Origin: Saprospiraceae bacterium
GTDB taxonomy: Bacteria; Bacteroidota; Bacteroidia; Bacteroidales; JAIPBB01
NCBI GenBank assembly: GCA_021739805.1
Contig: JAIPBB010000022.1
Span: 1-28,138 of the forward strand
DNA: 28,138 bases
Reading direction: 5' to 3'
Positions 7,813-16,557 of this stretch are shown piece after piece. The notes below the pieces were generated by a model, which was given only the letters and a program-made list of their open reading frames with translations, was not told where the DNA came from and did not search any database. The position numbers and the translations under genes are program-made. The first letter of the stretch is position 1, and the number at the start of each line of letters is the position of its first letter.

Positions 7813-8946
7813 ATGAATATAGAATATAAAATATGTACATTTTGCGTAATGGATACTACGGATCCGGAGATATATTTTGACTCACAAGGTCGCTGTAATC
7901 ATTGCCAAAGGGTTGATAATGATTTAAGGCGTATTAATAGTCAAATTCGTGATAAAAAAACAGAATTTGACCTGATAATTTCAGCTATTAAGAAAAATGG
8001 GAAAAATAAGAAATTTGATTGCATCATTGGTGTGTCTGGAGGAGTAGATAGTAGTTATCTTGCCTACTTAGTCAAGAAATCCGGATTACGACCTTTAGCT
8101 TTACACCTCGATAATGGCTGGAATTCTAAGCTGGCAGTTAAAAATATTAGAAATTTATTAGAAGAACTAGAAATTGAATTATTTACCCATGTAATTGACT
8201 GGGATGAATTTAAGTCTTTGCAGAGAGCTTTTCTGGAAGCGTCAACACCGGATTCTGAAATTCCGAGTGATCATGCAATCCTTGCTCTATTATATAGGAA
8301 AGCTTCTGAATATAACATTCCAATTATTTTAGGTACAAATTATACCTCTGAATCAATTTTGCCTAAATCATGGTCTGATGGGCATTGGGACTGGGCTTAC
8401 ATAAATAAAGTTAATAAACTATTTGGGAATGTTAAGCTTAAAACATTCCCACATTACAGTATAATGAAATTAATTTACTATCGGAGGATCAAAAGAATAA
8501 AAATATATTCATTACTTGATCTGATTGACTATAATAAATTAGAGGCTAAGCAATTTTTGATTAGAAAATTTGACTGGGAAGATTATGGTGGTAAACATTC
8601 TGAATCTATCTATACAAAATTTTATCAAGGTTACATTCTTCCAGAAAAATTCGGATTCGATAAAAGAAAAGCTCACTTATCATCATTAATTGTTGCTGGT
8701 CAAATAACGCGGGAGCAGGCTTTGCAAGAATTAAAAGAACCGATTTACGATAAGGATAAATTAATTGAAGACACCAGATATGTTTTGAAAAAATTAGAAT
8801 ATAGTGAAGAAGAATTTGCCTCCATTATGAAAAGACCAATTTTGACATATAAAGCTTTAAGTCCAATTCTTCCAGGACTCATTAGGAATCTGGATAAAAA
8901 ATTATTCAATTTCTTAATTAAGTTAAAAAATGGAAAACTGATATGA
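7813..8946 (+). CDS. wbuX: N-acetyl sugar amidotransferase (WbuX/WbpG/PseA family)
   Basis: Protein of 377 aa. A Cys4 zinc-type site (C8, C11, C28, C31) precedes the PP-loop SGGVDSS at 75-81. The family converts an N-acetyl group on a nucleotide sugar into an acetamidino group, using ammonia delivered by a HisH/HisF-like pair, as with P. aeruginosa WbpG. The next two genes are that pair, overlapping by 4 and then 1 bases. ATG 7813 follows AGG 4-9 bases upstream. The sugar is not determined. A legionaminate- or mannuronate-type amino sugar would fit. Confidence 0.9.
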   Translation: MNIEYKICTFCVMDTTDPEIYFDSQGRCNHCQRVDNDLRRINSQIRDKKTEFDLIISAIKKNGKNKKFDCIIGVSGGVDSSYLAYLVKKSGLRPLALHLDNGWNSKLAVKNIRNLLEELEIELFTHVIDWDEFKSLQRAFLEASTPDSEIPSDHAILALLYRKASEYNIPIILGTNYTSESILPKSWSDGHWDWAYINKVNKLFGNVKLKTFPHYSIMKLIYYRRIKRIKIYSLLDLIDYNKLEAKQFLIRKFDWEDYGGKHSESIYTKFYQGYILPEKFGFDKRKAHLSSLIVAGQITREQALQELKEPIYDKDKLIEDTRYVLKKLEYSEEEFASIMKRPILTYKALSPILPGLIRNLDKKLFNFLIKLKNGKLI

Positions 8947-9551
8947 CTGTTATTATTGATTATGGTATGGGTAATTTAAGATCAGTAGTCAAAATATTAG
9001 AAAGAATGAGTGTGCCTGTAAAGGTAATTACTACTGGTGATTCGAGTGCGTATGCTGATAAAATTATCTTACCAGGAGTAGGTCACTTCAGTAGGGGAGT
9101 GGAGGAATTAGAACAACGAAATTTTCTTAATTATATTAAAAAGAAAGTTATAGAAAATAAGATACCGATTTTAGGAATTTGTCTTGGAATGCAGCTTATG
9201 TTTACTGATAGTGAAGAAGGTGATGGCATTGGATTGGGTCTTATTAAAGGTGAAGTAAGGAAATTTAATATAATGGAGAACAGTATTAAGATACCTCACA
9301 TGGGATGGAACACAATAACTCATAATGGCAATAAATTGTTTAAAGGCATTGAACAGGGAAGTGAGTTTTATTTTGCTCATTCTTATTATGTTGAACCGGC
9401 AGATGACCCTATTATTTGTGCTTCATCTGAATATGGGTTTAAATTTTGTGCTGCCTTAAGCTCTGAAAATATCTATGCGACACAGTTTCATCCTGAAAAA
9501 AGCTTTGAGAATGGTGCCAGAGTAATTAAAAATTTTATCAGGTTCTGCTGA
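8943..9551 (+). CDS. hisH: HisH-like glutaminase subunit (WbuY type) for sugar amidination
   Basis: Class I glutamine amidotransferase of 202 aa, normal for HisH. The catalytic triad is complete: C80 in GICLGMQLM, and H183 and E185 in FHPEKS. It would release ammonia from glutamine and pass it through the following HisF-like barrel to WbuX. The ATGA overlap with wbuX and the one-base overlap with wbuZ show a translationally coupled trio. No other histidine gene is nearby, so a role in histidine synthesis is unlikely. Confidence 0.9.
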   Translation: MTVIIDYGMGNLRSVVKILERMSVPVKVITTGDSSAYADKIILPGVGHFSRGVEELEQRNFLNYIKKKVIENKIPILGICLGMQLMFTDSEEGDGIGLGLIKGEVRKFNIMENSIKIPHMGWNTITHNGNKLFKGIEQGSEFYFAHSYYVEPADDPIICASSEYGFKFCAALSSENIYATQFHPEKSFENGARVIKNFIRFC

Positions 9552-10315
9552 TGTTTAGACCCAGAATAATTCCTGTTTTAACCGTAATAAAAAAACGCCT
9601 GGTGAAGACAGTAAAATTTAAAAAAGAGATTTACATTGGTGATCCTCTCAATGCGTTAAAGATATTTAATGAATTCCAGGCAGACGAGATAATTATAAAT
9701 GATATCAGGGCATCCATAGAGAATAGAGCAATCGATCATGAATTTGTGAGGCAGGTTGGAGATGAAGCTTATATGCCAGTTTCTGTTGGGGGGGGGGTAA
9801 GTAACATTCAGACAGTAAGAAAAATCTTAAATTCTGGTGTAGAAAAAGTAGTATTAAATTCTACTGCAGTGCTAAAACCAGAATTAGTATCACAGATCGC
9901 CCAAACATTTGGTTCTCAGTCAATAATAATTTCAGTAGATATTAAAAGGGATATTTTTAAAACTTATCAGGTAATGTATAATTCCGGGAGGAAGAAATCA
10001 AACTATATAATGCTGGATTTCATCAGGAAAATGGAAGATATGGGGGCTGGCGAAATATTAATCAATACAATAGATCGAGATGGTTTAATGATTGGATATG
10101 ATGAAAATTTAATTGCAAGAATCTCATCTTTTATAAAAATTCCAGTAATAGCATGTGGTGGTGCCAGTAATATTCTTGATATGGTAAATTGTTATAAACA
10201 TACTGAGGTAAGTGCATTAGCAGCAGGAAGTATTTTTATTTTTCAGAACAGAAACAGGGGGATATTAATTAATTATCCCGATCGAGAAAATCTGAAAGGT
10301 TTGTTCAATGCGTAA
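9551..10315 (+). CDS. wbuZ: HisF-like ammonia-channel subunit WbuZ (catalytic Asp11 replaced)
   Basis: Beta/alpha barrel of 254 aa aligned end to end with HisF. The cyclase general acid-base pair of HisF is Asp11/Asp130. Here position 11 is Thr (IIPVLTV) while Asp130 remains (ISVDIKR). This fits a paralogue that only conducts ammonia to WbuX, as in the glycosyl-amidation protein WbuZ. The phosphate-site motif VGGGV at 79-83 is encoded by GTT followed by ten consecutive Gs at 9788-9797. A slip there would truncate the protein. It overlaps the next gene by 8 bases. Confidence 0.85.
   Translation: MFRPRIIPVLTVIKKRLVKTVKFKKEIYIGDPLNALKIFNEFQADEIIINDIRASIENRAIDHEFVRQVGDEAYMPVSVGGGVSNIQTVRKILNSGVEKVVLNSTAVLKPELVSQIAQTFGSQSIIISVDIKRDIFKTYQVMYNSGRKKSNYIMLDFIRKMEDMGAGEILINTIDRDGLMIGYDENLIARISSFIKIPVIACGGASNILDMVNCYKHTEVSALAAGSIFIFQNRNRGILINYPDRENLKGLFNA
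9788..9797 (+). repeat. G10 homopolymer inside wbuZ
   Basis: Ten consecutive Gs encode the three glycines of the VGGGV motif plus the first base of the next codon. It is the longest G run in this AT-rich window. The tract is in frame as read. A change of one or two bases would frameshift the last two-thirds of the protein. Confidence 0.95.
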
Positions 10316-11486
10316 AATCAGAATAATATATATAAACTTTAATGACTGTAGTGGTAAATATCCTAATAGTATTACCGATGGAGATGCATTTTATACACAT
10401 GGTTGGGGTTCTTTAATGGCAAGGGAGTTTAAAAAAAATATACAAGACTATGAAGTTGAATGCTGGAAAGCAGACAGTCGGGTAAAAAAGCAATATACAA
10501 AAACAATATCTGGAGTGATATTTAAGATTTTTCCAGCAATACATATAAAAAAACTCGGTTTTTTTTCCTGGCAATTAGCAAAAGAACTAAAAAAAAATGT
10601 CGGGAGTGGAAAAGTCATTGTTAATATATCCTCTGGCAGGCATCTATTATTTTATCAACTTGCACCATTATGCAGAAAAATTCTTTTAGTTTTGCAGCAT
10701 CATGGAGAAACAACCTCAATATTTGATCTAAAATATCGAAAAGGTTTTCTTTCTAAACTACGAGCGTTATTAATGTTATTACCAGAATATTTAGCATTTA
10801 TAAACGTGAATCACTATTTTCTATTAGATGAAAGGCTGATAAACTTTTTGCCTGAAACATTTAAAGGTACCTATTCCATTCAAACAACAGGAGTCGATCC
10901 GGAAATATTCCATCCATTAGACAAAGAAGAAGCAAGGAGAAAATTAGGGTTACCAATAAATATGAAATATATTCTTTATATTGGTCGAATAGGTGATCAT
11001 AAGAGATTTGATATTTTATTAGAAATTTACAGGGAACTTAAGCAGGAGCGAGATAATGTACAATTGCTTGTAGCTGGTAACCGAACTGGAGATAAATATG
11101 AGCAAGAAGCGAAAAAGTCTGGAGTAATTATTTATGGAATAATCAAACAAACAGAATTATATAAATTTCTTTCAGCAGCGGATGTTTATGTTCTTCCGGG
11201 ATATAAAAACATTCATACTTTTGGGGGAATTGGGATGTTACCTCTTCAGGCGGGGCTATGTAATACACCGACTGTTGGGGCAACCTTGAATACAATTCCC
11301 GTTGAAATTAGAGAAAATATCGGCATTTATTCCGAAAAGTATGGAGAAATTAAAAAAGGTATTGAAGCGATACTGGACAAAAGAGTTAAGTTTAGAGAAA
11401 TGAGAGCAAGTATCTTAAGTACATTTACATGGGAAATAATATCATATAATACGAAAGCATTATATGATAAATATCTTGAAAGATAA
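10308..11486 (+). CDS. GT-B glycosyltransferase, family 4 type
   Basis: Protein of 392 aa with two Rossmann-like halves. The C-terminal half contains ILYIGRIGDHKRFDILLE (about 222-239), typical of GT4 enzymes that use a nucleotide-sugar donor on the cytoplasmic face. The usual E-x7-E motif is altered: the position corresponding to the second Glu is Gln314 (MLPLQAG), so donor contacts may differ. Start ATG 10308 lies within the end of wbuZ. Confidence 0.8.
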   Translation: MRKIRIIYINFNDCSGKYPNSITDGDAFYTHGWGSLMAREFKKNIQDYEVECWKADSRVKKQYTKTISGVIFKIFPAIHIKKLGFFSWQLAKELKKNVGSGKVIVNISSGRHLLFYQLAPLCRKILLVLQHHGETTSIFDLKYRKGFLSKLRALLMLLPEYLAFINVNHYFLLDERLINFLPETFKGTYSIQTTGVDPEIFHPLDKEEARRKLGLPINMKYILYIGRIGDHKRFDILLEIYRELKQERDNVQLLVAGNRTGDKYEQEAKKSGVIIYGIIKQTELYKFLSAADVYVLPGYKNIHTFGGIGMLPLQAGLCNTPTVGATLNTIPVEIRENIGIYSEKYGEIKKGIEAILDKRVKFREMRASILSTFTWEIISYNTKALYDKYLER

Positions 11487-11489
11487 TAT

Positions 11490-12929
11490 ATGAGTTTGAT
11501 ATTAGTTGCACTTATTTTTATTATTATAATATTATTAAGTCAAAAACGACCTACGATTGCTTACTGGATTTTCTTTAGTTTTTTGTTCAATCCGGGTGGC
11601 TATGTTACTTATTTGATAGGAACGGATTTGATTGGCAGGATTAATACAGGAGATGTATTCTCGGTATTTCTATTTTTATTGATAAGTTTACACCTAAGAA
11701 AACTCCCTCAACTTAATTCTGATAATACTTTTCTCCGGTTAATTACTCTGCTGATAATATTTCGGATATATTTCATTGTCTTTTATGGAATGTTAGTCCC
11801 AATGATACATGGAAATGAAAACATCCCGTATTTTTTCTTAAAGAACAGAGGTATATTTAAGCAGTTTATCATGTTATGGGGTTTTTATCTGTTTTTTAGA
11901 AAGGATAATTATAATTATTATACTGTAATACTCTATACAGGCATAATATGCCTTAGTCTCTATTTTATAACCTTACTTACTGGATTTCCTCTGATACCAG
12001 TGTATACAATTGAGCGTTATAGCGGTTCCGGACAGGCTATGAGAGTATATATGGAAAGTTATGGATTATTTAATAATACTTATGACTGGGCAATTATAGT
12101 GTTATTTCTAAGTGGCAGGATAAAAGGCTGGAAATTTCCTAAAGCTAAACTCCTTTATATAACCGGTGGATTGATGATAATTACTCTATTGCTGACTTTA
12201 ACCAGGAGGGTTTTTGTGGAACTGGCTTTTCGAATATTACTTGTTGCAATAATTATAGCCAGTATATATAAGACAACATTTATTAATATTTTAAGGAAAA
12301 TATTACTTCCTTTTATTATCCTGACAATATTATTAGTGCTTTTTTTCCCGGCGAGTATTAGAAACTCGCTCAGGCTATATCAGGATTTGTATTCATTTGC
12401 CACTGAAGGAGTAGATACCAGAGGAAATTCAGATTACAGACTACAGGGTTCAGGAGGATTGGAGGATGCTAAAACTTATATCCTGGATAATCTAATACTG
12501 GGGTCAGGATATGTGGGAATATCATTCCAGGATGTTCAAGAAACTCTTAGAAATGAAGAAGATGCATTTATATCGGGGATGGATGCCTCAGCCGAAGTCT
12601 GGTTCTGGGGTAGTCTCTTTCGATATGGCATACTCGGAACGTTAATGTGGCTGCCAATTTTATTTTTTTATATTAAACAAAGTAAATCAGTTTTTCGATT
12701 AATAAAAATGGATCCGGGTTATTATCTTAGTAAATATCCAGTTGATTGCGTGTTATTCCTTGGCTGTATAGTTACATTGATTGAGATGTTTACATCTCAC
12801 ATCTATGAACTGGGTGTGAGGATAAGTTCAGTATTTTTAATGAATGTGATCATAGTAATTGTAGTGAAGTATCGATTTAAAACAGATTATGAAAGCAGGA
12901 TAAGTGGCAATGAACTGGAAAATATCTAA
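11490..12929 (+). CDS. Putative O-antigen polymerase (Wzy-like) membrane protein
   Basis: Polytopic protein of 479 aa with about 10-12 hydrophobic helices. A large loop (about residues 300-370, ending FWGSLFRYG) precedes the last helices, as in Wzy/WaaL-type O-antigen ligases and polymerases. These are poorly conserved, so the call rests on topology, length and position between Wzx and glycosyltransferases. It starts 3 bases after the previous stop. It would polymerise repeat units in the periplasm. Confidence 0.65.
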   Translation: MSLILVALIFIIIILLSQKRPTIAYWIFFSFLFNPGGYVTYLIGTDLIGRINTGDVFSVFLFLLISLHLRKLPQLNSDNTFLRLITLLIIFRIYFIVFYGMLVPMIHGNENIPYFFLKNRGIFKQFIMLWGFYLFFRKDNYNYYTVILYTGIICLSLYFITLLTGFPLIPVYTIERYSGSGQAMRVYMESYGLFNNTYDWAIIVLFLSGRIKGWKFPKAKLLYITGGLMIITLLLTLTRRVFVELAFRILLVAIIIASIYKTTFINILRKILLPFIILTILLVLFFPASIRNSLRLYQDLYSFATEGVDTRGNSDYRLQGSGGLEDAKTYILDNLILGSGYVGISFQDVQETLRNEEDAFISGMDASAEVWFWGSLFRYGILGTLMWLPILFFYIKQSKSVFRLIKMDPGYYLSKYPVDCVLFLGCIVTLIEMFTSHIYELGVRISSVFLMNVIIVIVVKYRFKTDYESRISGNELENI

Positions 12930-14634
12930 AGAACTAATAGCAGGTATTATCCTGCTAGGGCTGATGATCCTGGTATATATATTGTTGCCGATCGTTAACC
13001 TGAATCCCATACTTGGAATCATCAATTCATCAGTGAAAAATTATGCGAGTTTTGTAAGTCTCATACAAGGAATGTTATTTAGTAGTATCAAATTATTATT
13101 ATTTATAGTTGTCCTGGGATTGATCATCGATAAAAAATTATATACCGGATTTAAAGAAAGCAAAGGGATAACGAAAATATTGCAGGTATTAATATTGATC
13201 ATCAGTGGTATATATTATCTGGTCGGATTATATCTTTCTATTAAGAATTTTGATCTTGGTTATGATGAAGTCTGGTATTTGCCCATTGCGAGAGGCTTTG
13301 CAGATAAACTCCATTTGCTGATCTTTAATGGGAAATTAAGTAGTTTTCCCTATGCTTCAATGTTGCTAAATAATTTCGTTTCTCTGATCAACTACTGGAC
13401 GGGCTGGACAAATGTGCGGCACTTCAAAGCTGTTAATTCTTTGATAAACCTCTTGTGTATACTAATGATATTTAAGATATATAAGAAAGATTCAGGAATA
13501 CGTACGGGACTATTTTCAACTCTCATCCTGATCTTTTTACCCGGATTTTTATTTGTGAGCAGTTCATATTTTGGCGTCATTATTTCTATGACATTTGTAA
13601 TAGTTGCCGGACATGTATTTTTTCATTATGACAGCAGACTTTCAGTTATATTATCAGGATTGATGATGGCTCTGGCTATGCATACAAAACTGCAATTGAT
13701 CCCTCTGCTGATACTTATCATTTTGATTCAATATATCATTGAAAGAAAGAAAAAGATATTGCTGTTATTAATGTTTGTTGTCGCTTCATATTTATCAATA
13801 TTTGGCTTAAGGTATTTGCCCAATCTATTTGTTAGTGCGGGTAATCCATTAAGAACTTTTACAAGACTGGGTAACTCTTTTACTGATCCAAGAAATGGTT
13901 TCTTTTTTGCTGAACATATTCAGCTCTTTAATAATTTCATTCCGATTATAATATTTTTGACTGTCTCTTTACTATACTTGAGAAAAAAACGTTTGGGATT
14001 TGATTTATTCATGTATATCTGCAGTTCCGTCATCATGGTATGGTGGATGATTTTTTATAATATGGCAACATTCAGGCATTTATATTTAGGATTGATTCCC
14101 TTTTCGTTTATATCAGCAAAGGCAATATCTGAGTTTTTTTCTGACATTATCCAGAAAACTGATAAGAAGGCAGTTTTATCAACAAATCTAATTTTGCTTT
14201 CAATAATATTTCTGATCTTGAATAGTGCATATACCAATCTTAAGGATGCTTATATCGGATATAATGATGGAGTTCAATTTCATTACTCGGGTGTAAAGTC
14301 AAGATTGTTTAAACCTATTGTAACCGATACTTCTCAGAAAGAATTTTATCGGTTTGCTTCTCAAGTGATAGGGAAAGATGACATAATTTATAATGGGAAT
14401 CCTCACTACACAAATTTTTACCTCGGAATACGCGCTTTATCATACAAAGAGATTGAGATAGAGGATAATCACAGACAATGGCTGATTATCAGCCGGGAAA
14501 ATTATCCTTTGGGATTAGCAAAAGCGTACACTATGATGAAAGCTTTACCGGGTGAAAAACTGTTGAGCTATAAAAATGGAGATTATGAATTATATCGAAT
14601 ATATTTTAAGGAAGAAGAAATTGAAAGAAAATAA
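12910..14634 (+). CDS. GT-C family membrane glycosyltransferase (GT39/ArnT-like)
   Basis: Protein of 574 aa with many hydrophobic helices. An acidic pair D119-E120 (GYDEVWYLP) lies in the first periplasmic loop after the N-terminal helices, the hallmark of GT-C enzymes that use polyprenyl-phosphate sugars. A soluble C-terminal region follows the last helix. GTG 12904 is possible, but ATG 12910 is preferred because AGGA (12898-12901) is then about 8 bases upstream. It overlaps the Wzy-like gene by 20 bases. Confidence 0.7.
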   Translation: MNWKISKELIAGIILLGLMILVYILLPIVNLNPILGIINSSVKNYASFVSLIQGMLFSSIKLLLFIVVLGLIIDKKLYTGFKESKGITKILQVLILIISGIYYLVGLYLSIKNFDLGYDEVWYLPIARGFADKLHLLIFNGKLSSFPYASMLLNNFVSLINYWTGWTNVRHFKAVNSLINLLCILMIFKIYKKDSGIRTGLFSTLILIFLPGFLFVSSSYFGVIISMTFVIVAGHVFFHYDSRLSVILSGLMMALAMHTKLQLIPLLILIILIQYIIERKKKILLLLMFVVASYLSIFGLRYLPNLFVSAGNPLRTFTRLGNSFTDPRNGFFFAEHIQLFNNFIPIIIFLTVSLLYLRKKRLGFDLFMYICSSVIMVWWMIFYNMATFRHLYLGLIPFSFISAKAISEFFSDIIQKTDKKAVLSTNLILLSIIFLILNSAYTNLKDAYIGYNDGVQFHYSGVKSRLFKPIVTDTSQKEFYRFASQVIGKDDIIYNGNPHYTNFYLGIRALSYKEIEIEDNHRQWLIISRENYPLGLAKAYTMMKALPGEKLLSYKNGDYELYRIYFKEEEIERK

Positions 14635-15724
14635 TGACATTTTTGTAACCCGACCTGATCTACCCGATTTAGACGATTTTGTTAAAGAATTACAGCAAAT
14701 ATGGGAATCAGGCTGGTTAACCAATATGGGAACATTCCATAAAAGTTTAGAAGAAGAACTTAAGGCATATCTTGGAGTGAAATACATATCACTTTTCTGT
14801 AATGGCACAATTGCGCTTATGACGGCGTTAAAAGCATTGAATATCCAAGGTGAAGTGATAACAACTCCATACAGCTTTGTTGCCACAGCTCATTCAATAG
14901 TCTGGAATGGACTTAAACCGGTATTTGTTGATGTGCTACCCGAAAATGGTAATTTGGATCCAGATAAAATTGAGCAGGCAATTACAAAAAATACTTCAGC
15001 CATTATGCCTGTGCATGTTTACGGAAATCCATGTGAAGTTGAAAGAATACAAGAAATAGCAGATAAACAGGGGTTGAAAGTAATTTATGATGCCGCTCAT
15101 GCTTTTGGTGTTAAGAAAGATGATGTTTCAATTCTGAACTATGGAGATCTGTCAATCCTAAGTTTTCATGCAACAAAAGTATTCAATACTATTGAAGGTG
15201 GAGCAATAATCAGTGATACGGCAGAGATGAAACTCAAAATTGACAGATTGAAAAACTTTGGATTTGTGAATGAAGAAGTAGTAGAGGGGATTGGTATTAA
15301 TGGAAAGATGAATGAATTGCAGGCAGCATGGGGTATTCTCAATCTTAAAAATATTAAAAAGAGCTTAGCTAAAAGGAAAGAAATATTCGAATACTATACA
15401 AATAAAATAAAAAATATTGAAGGTTTTAGAATAATTATTCCGCAGGAAAAAGTTAAATCTAATTACTCATATCTTCCTTGTATAATTGATGATAATTACA
15501 AATTAAGCCGAAATGATCTATATGATAAATTACGAAACGAAGGCATTTATGCAAGAAAATACTTTTATCCTTTAATTAGTGAATTTCCTAACTATAAGGA
15601 GTTAGAAACTGCAAAACCATGGTGTTTAACGAATGCCTATGAATTATCAAATAAAATATTGTGTTTACCTATTTCAACTAATCTTACTGTGCAGGATTTA
15701 AATAGAATATGTAATCTTATTTAA
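14621..15724 (+). CDS. VioA-like DegT/DnrJ/EryC1/StrS sugar aminotransferase
   Basis: PLP-dependent aminotransferase of 367 aa. The N-terminal FVTRPDLPDLDDF and SGWLTNMGTFH, the GTIALMTALKAL cofactor-phosphate region, YDAAHAFG and the Schiff-base Lys186 in FHATKVFN are all present. The pattern resembles VioA/FdtB-type enzymes, which aminate a dTDP-4-keto-6-deoxyhexose at C4. The next gene is a matching N-acetyltransferase, so the pair could make a 4-acetamido-4,6-dideoxyhexose donor. TTG 14621 is chosen over ATG 14576 because AAGGAAG lies 6-8 bases upstream and the overlap with the previous gene shrinks to 14 bases. Confidence 0.85.
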   Translation: MKENNDIFVTRPDLPDLDDFVKELQQIWESGWLTNMGTFHKSLEEELKAYLGVKYISLFCNGTIALMTALKALNIQGEVITTPYSFVATAHSIVWNGLKPVFVDVLPENGNLDPDKIEQAITKNTSAIMPVHVYGNPCEVERIQEIADKQGLKVIYDAAHAFGVKKDDVSILNYGDLSILSFHATKVFNTIEGGAIISDTAEMKLKIDRLKNFGFVNEEVVEGIGINGKMNELQAAWGILNLKNIKKSLAKRKEIFEYYTNKIKNIEGFRIIIPQEKVKSNYSYLPCIIDDNYKLSRNDLYDKLRNEGIYARKYFYPLISEFPNYKELETAKPWCLTNAYELSNKILCLPISTNLTVQDLNRICNLI

Positions 15725-15739
15725 ACAAGTGAGGATGAT

Positions 15740-16417
15740 ATGAAGAAAAAGATAATTATCTGGGGATCGAAAACACATGCAAGATATACTATTGATACAA
15801 TTGAAAAGGAAGATAAATATATCATTGATTGTCTTTATGATCCAACTATTGAGGATGATATTGAGGTTTATGGATATCCAGTATTTGGGAAAAAGAATAA
15901 ATTTTTAGAAATTGTCAGAAATAGAGAAATTTTTGGCGGTATAATTGCCATTGGAGATAATTGGATTAGGAAAATGATGCATAATGAAATTGTGAGATTA
16001 GTACCTGATTTCAAATTTGTTAGTATAATTCATCCATCTGCACAAATAGGAAGAAACACAGTTATTGGAGATGGATCTTTGATAATGGTCGGGGTAATTG
16101 TTAACAACGATGCTCAGATAGGTAAATGTTGTTTTTTAGCAACAAAGGCGTCATTAGAACATGATAGTATAATGCGTGATTTTTCAAGCATTTCGGCAGG
16201 AGTAATCACTGGGGGTTATACAGATATTGGAGAGTTAAGTGCCTTAACCTTAGGAGTTATCACTTTTGATCGTATAAAAATCGGTAATCATTCTGTGATT
16301 GGAGCTGCCTCACTGGTTACCAGGGATATTCCTGATAATGTGCTGGCTTATGGAATTCCTGCAAAAATAATCAGGAATCGTAAGTCAGACGAGAAGTATC
16401 TTAATCCATCTGAGTAA
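15740..16417 (+). CDS. PglD/NeuD-like sugar N- or O-acetyltransferase
   Basis: Protein of 225 aa. The N-terminal Rossmann-like domain (KKIIIWGSKTHARY) is followed by a left-handed beta-helix of hexapeptide repeats from about residue 95. The catalytic His is likely in LEHD, in the position of PglD His125. It ends GIPAKIIRNR, typical of the family. It would acetylate the amino group set by the aminotransferase just upstream (gap of 15 bases, GAGG at 15731-15734 before ATG). Confidence 0.85.
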   Translation: MKKKIIIWGSKTHARYTIDTIEKEDKYIIDCLYDPTIEDDIEVYGYPVFGKKNKFLEIVRNREIFGGIIAIGDNWIRKMMHNEIVRLVPDFKFVSIIHPSAQIGRNTVIGDGSLIMVGVIVNNDAQIGKCCFLATKASLEHDSIMRDFSSISAGVITGGYTDIGELSALTLGVITFDRIKIGNHSVIGAASLVTRDIPDNVLAYGIPAKIIRNRKSDEKYLNPSE

Positions 16418-16456
16418 TTCTACTTCCTTAAAAAAAAATCTCAAACTGCCGGAATA

Positions 16457-16485
16457 TTGACAAAAAAAATGAATGCTTATTTACA
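16457..16485 (+). promoter_or_regulatory. Possible promoter ahead of the GtrB-like gene
   Basis: TTGACA at 16457-16462 matches the sigma70 -35 box. A poor -10 (TATTTA at 16478-16483 or TTTACA at 16480) follows at 15-17 bases. It lies in the 140-base gap (16418-16557) where the packed operon breaks. Promoter rules in the host lineage are unknown, so this is weak. Confidence 0.25.
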
Positions 16486-16557
16486 CATTGATAATAAATC
16501 AAAGATCAAAGTAATCTGAATATGTACCTTTAATGAACAGATTCTATAAGAGGAAAT

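Noticed and set aside
8943..10315. HisH/HisF as part of histidine biosynthesis
   Set aside because: They are coupled to WbuX inside a glycan locus, no other his gene is present, and the HisF-like protein lacks Asp11.
14576..14620. ATG start of the VioA-like gene at 14576
   Set aside because: It would lengthen the overlap with the GT-C gene to 59 bases and adds residues unlike the family; TTG 14621 has a well-spaced AAGGAAG.
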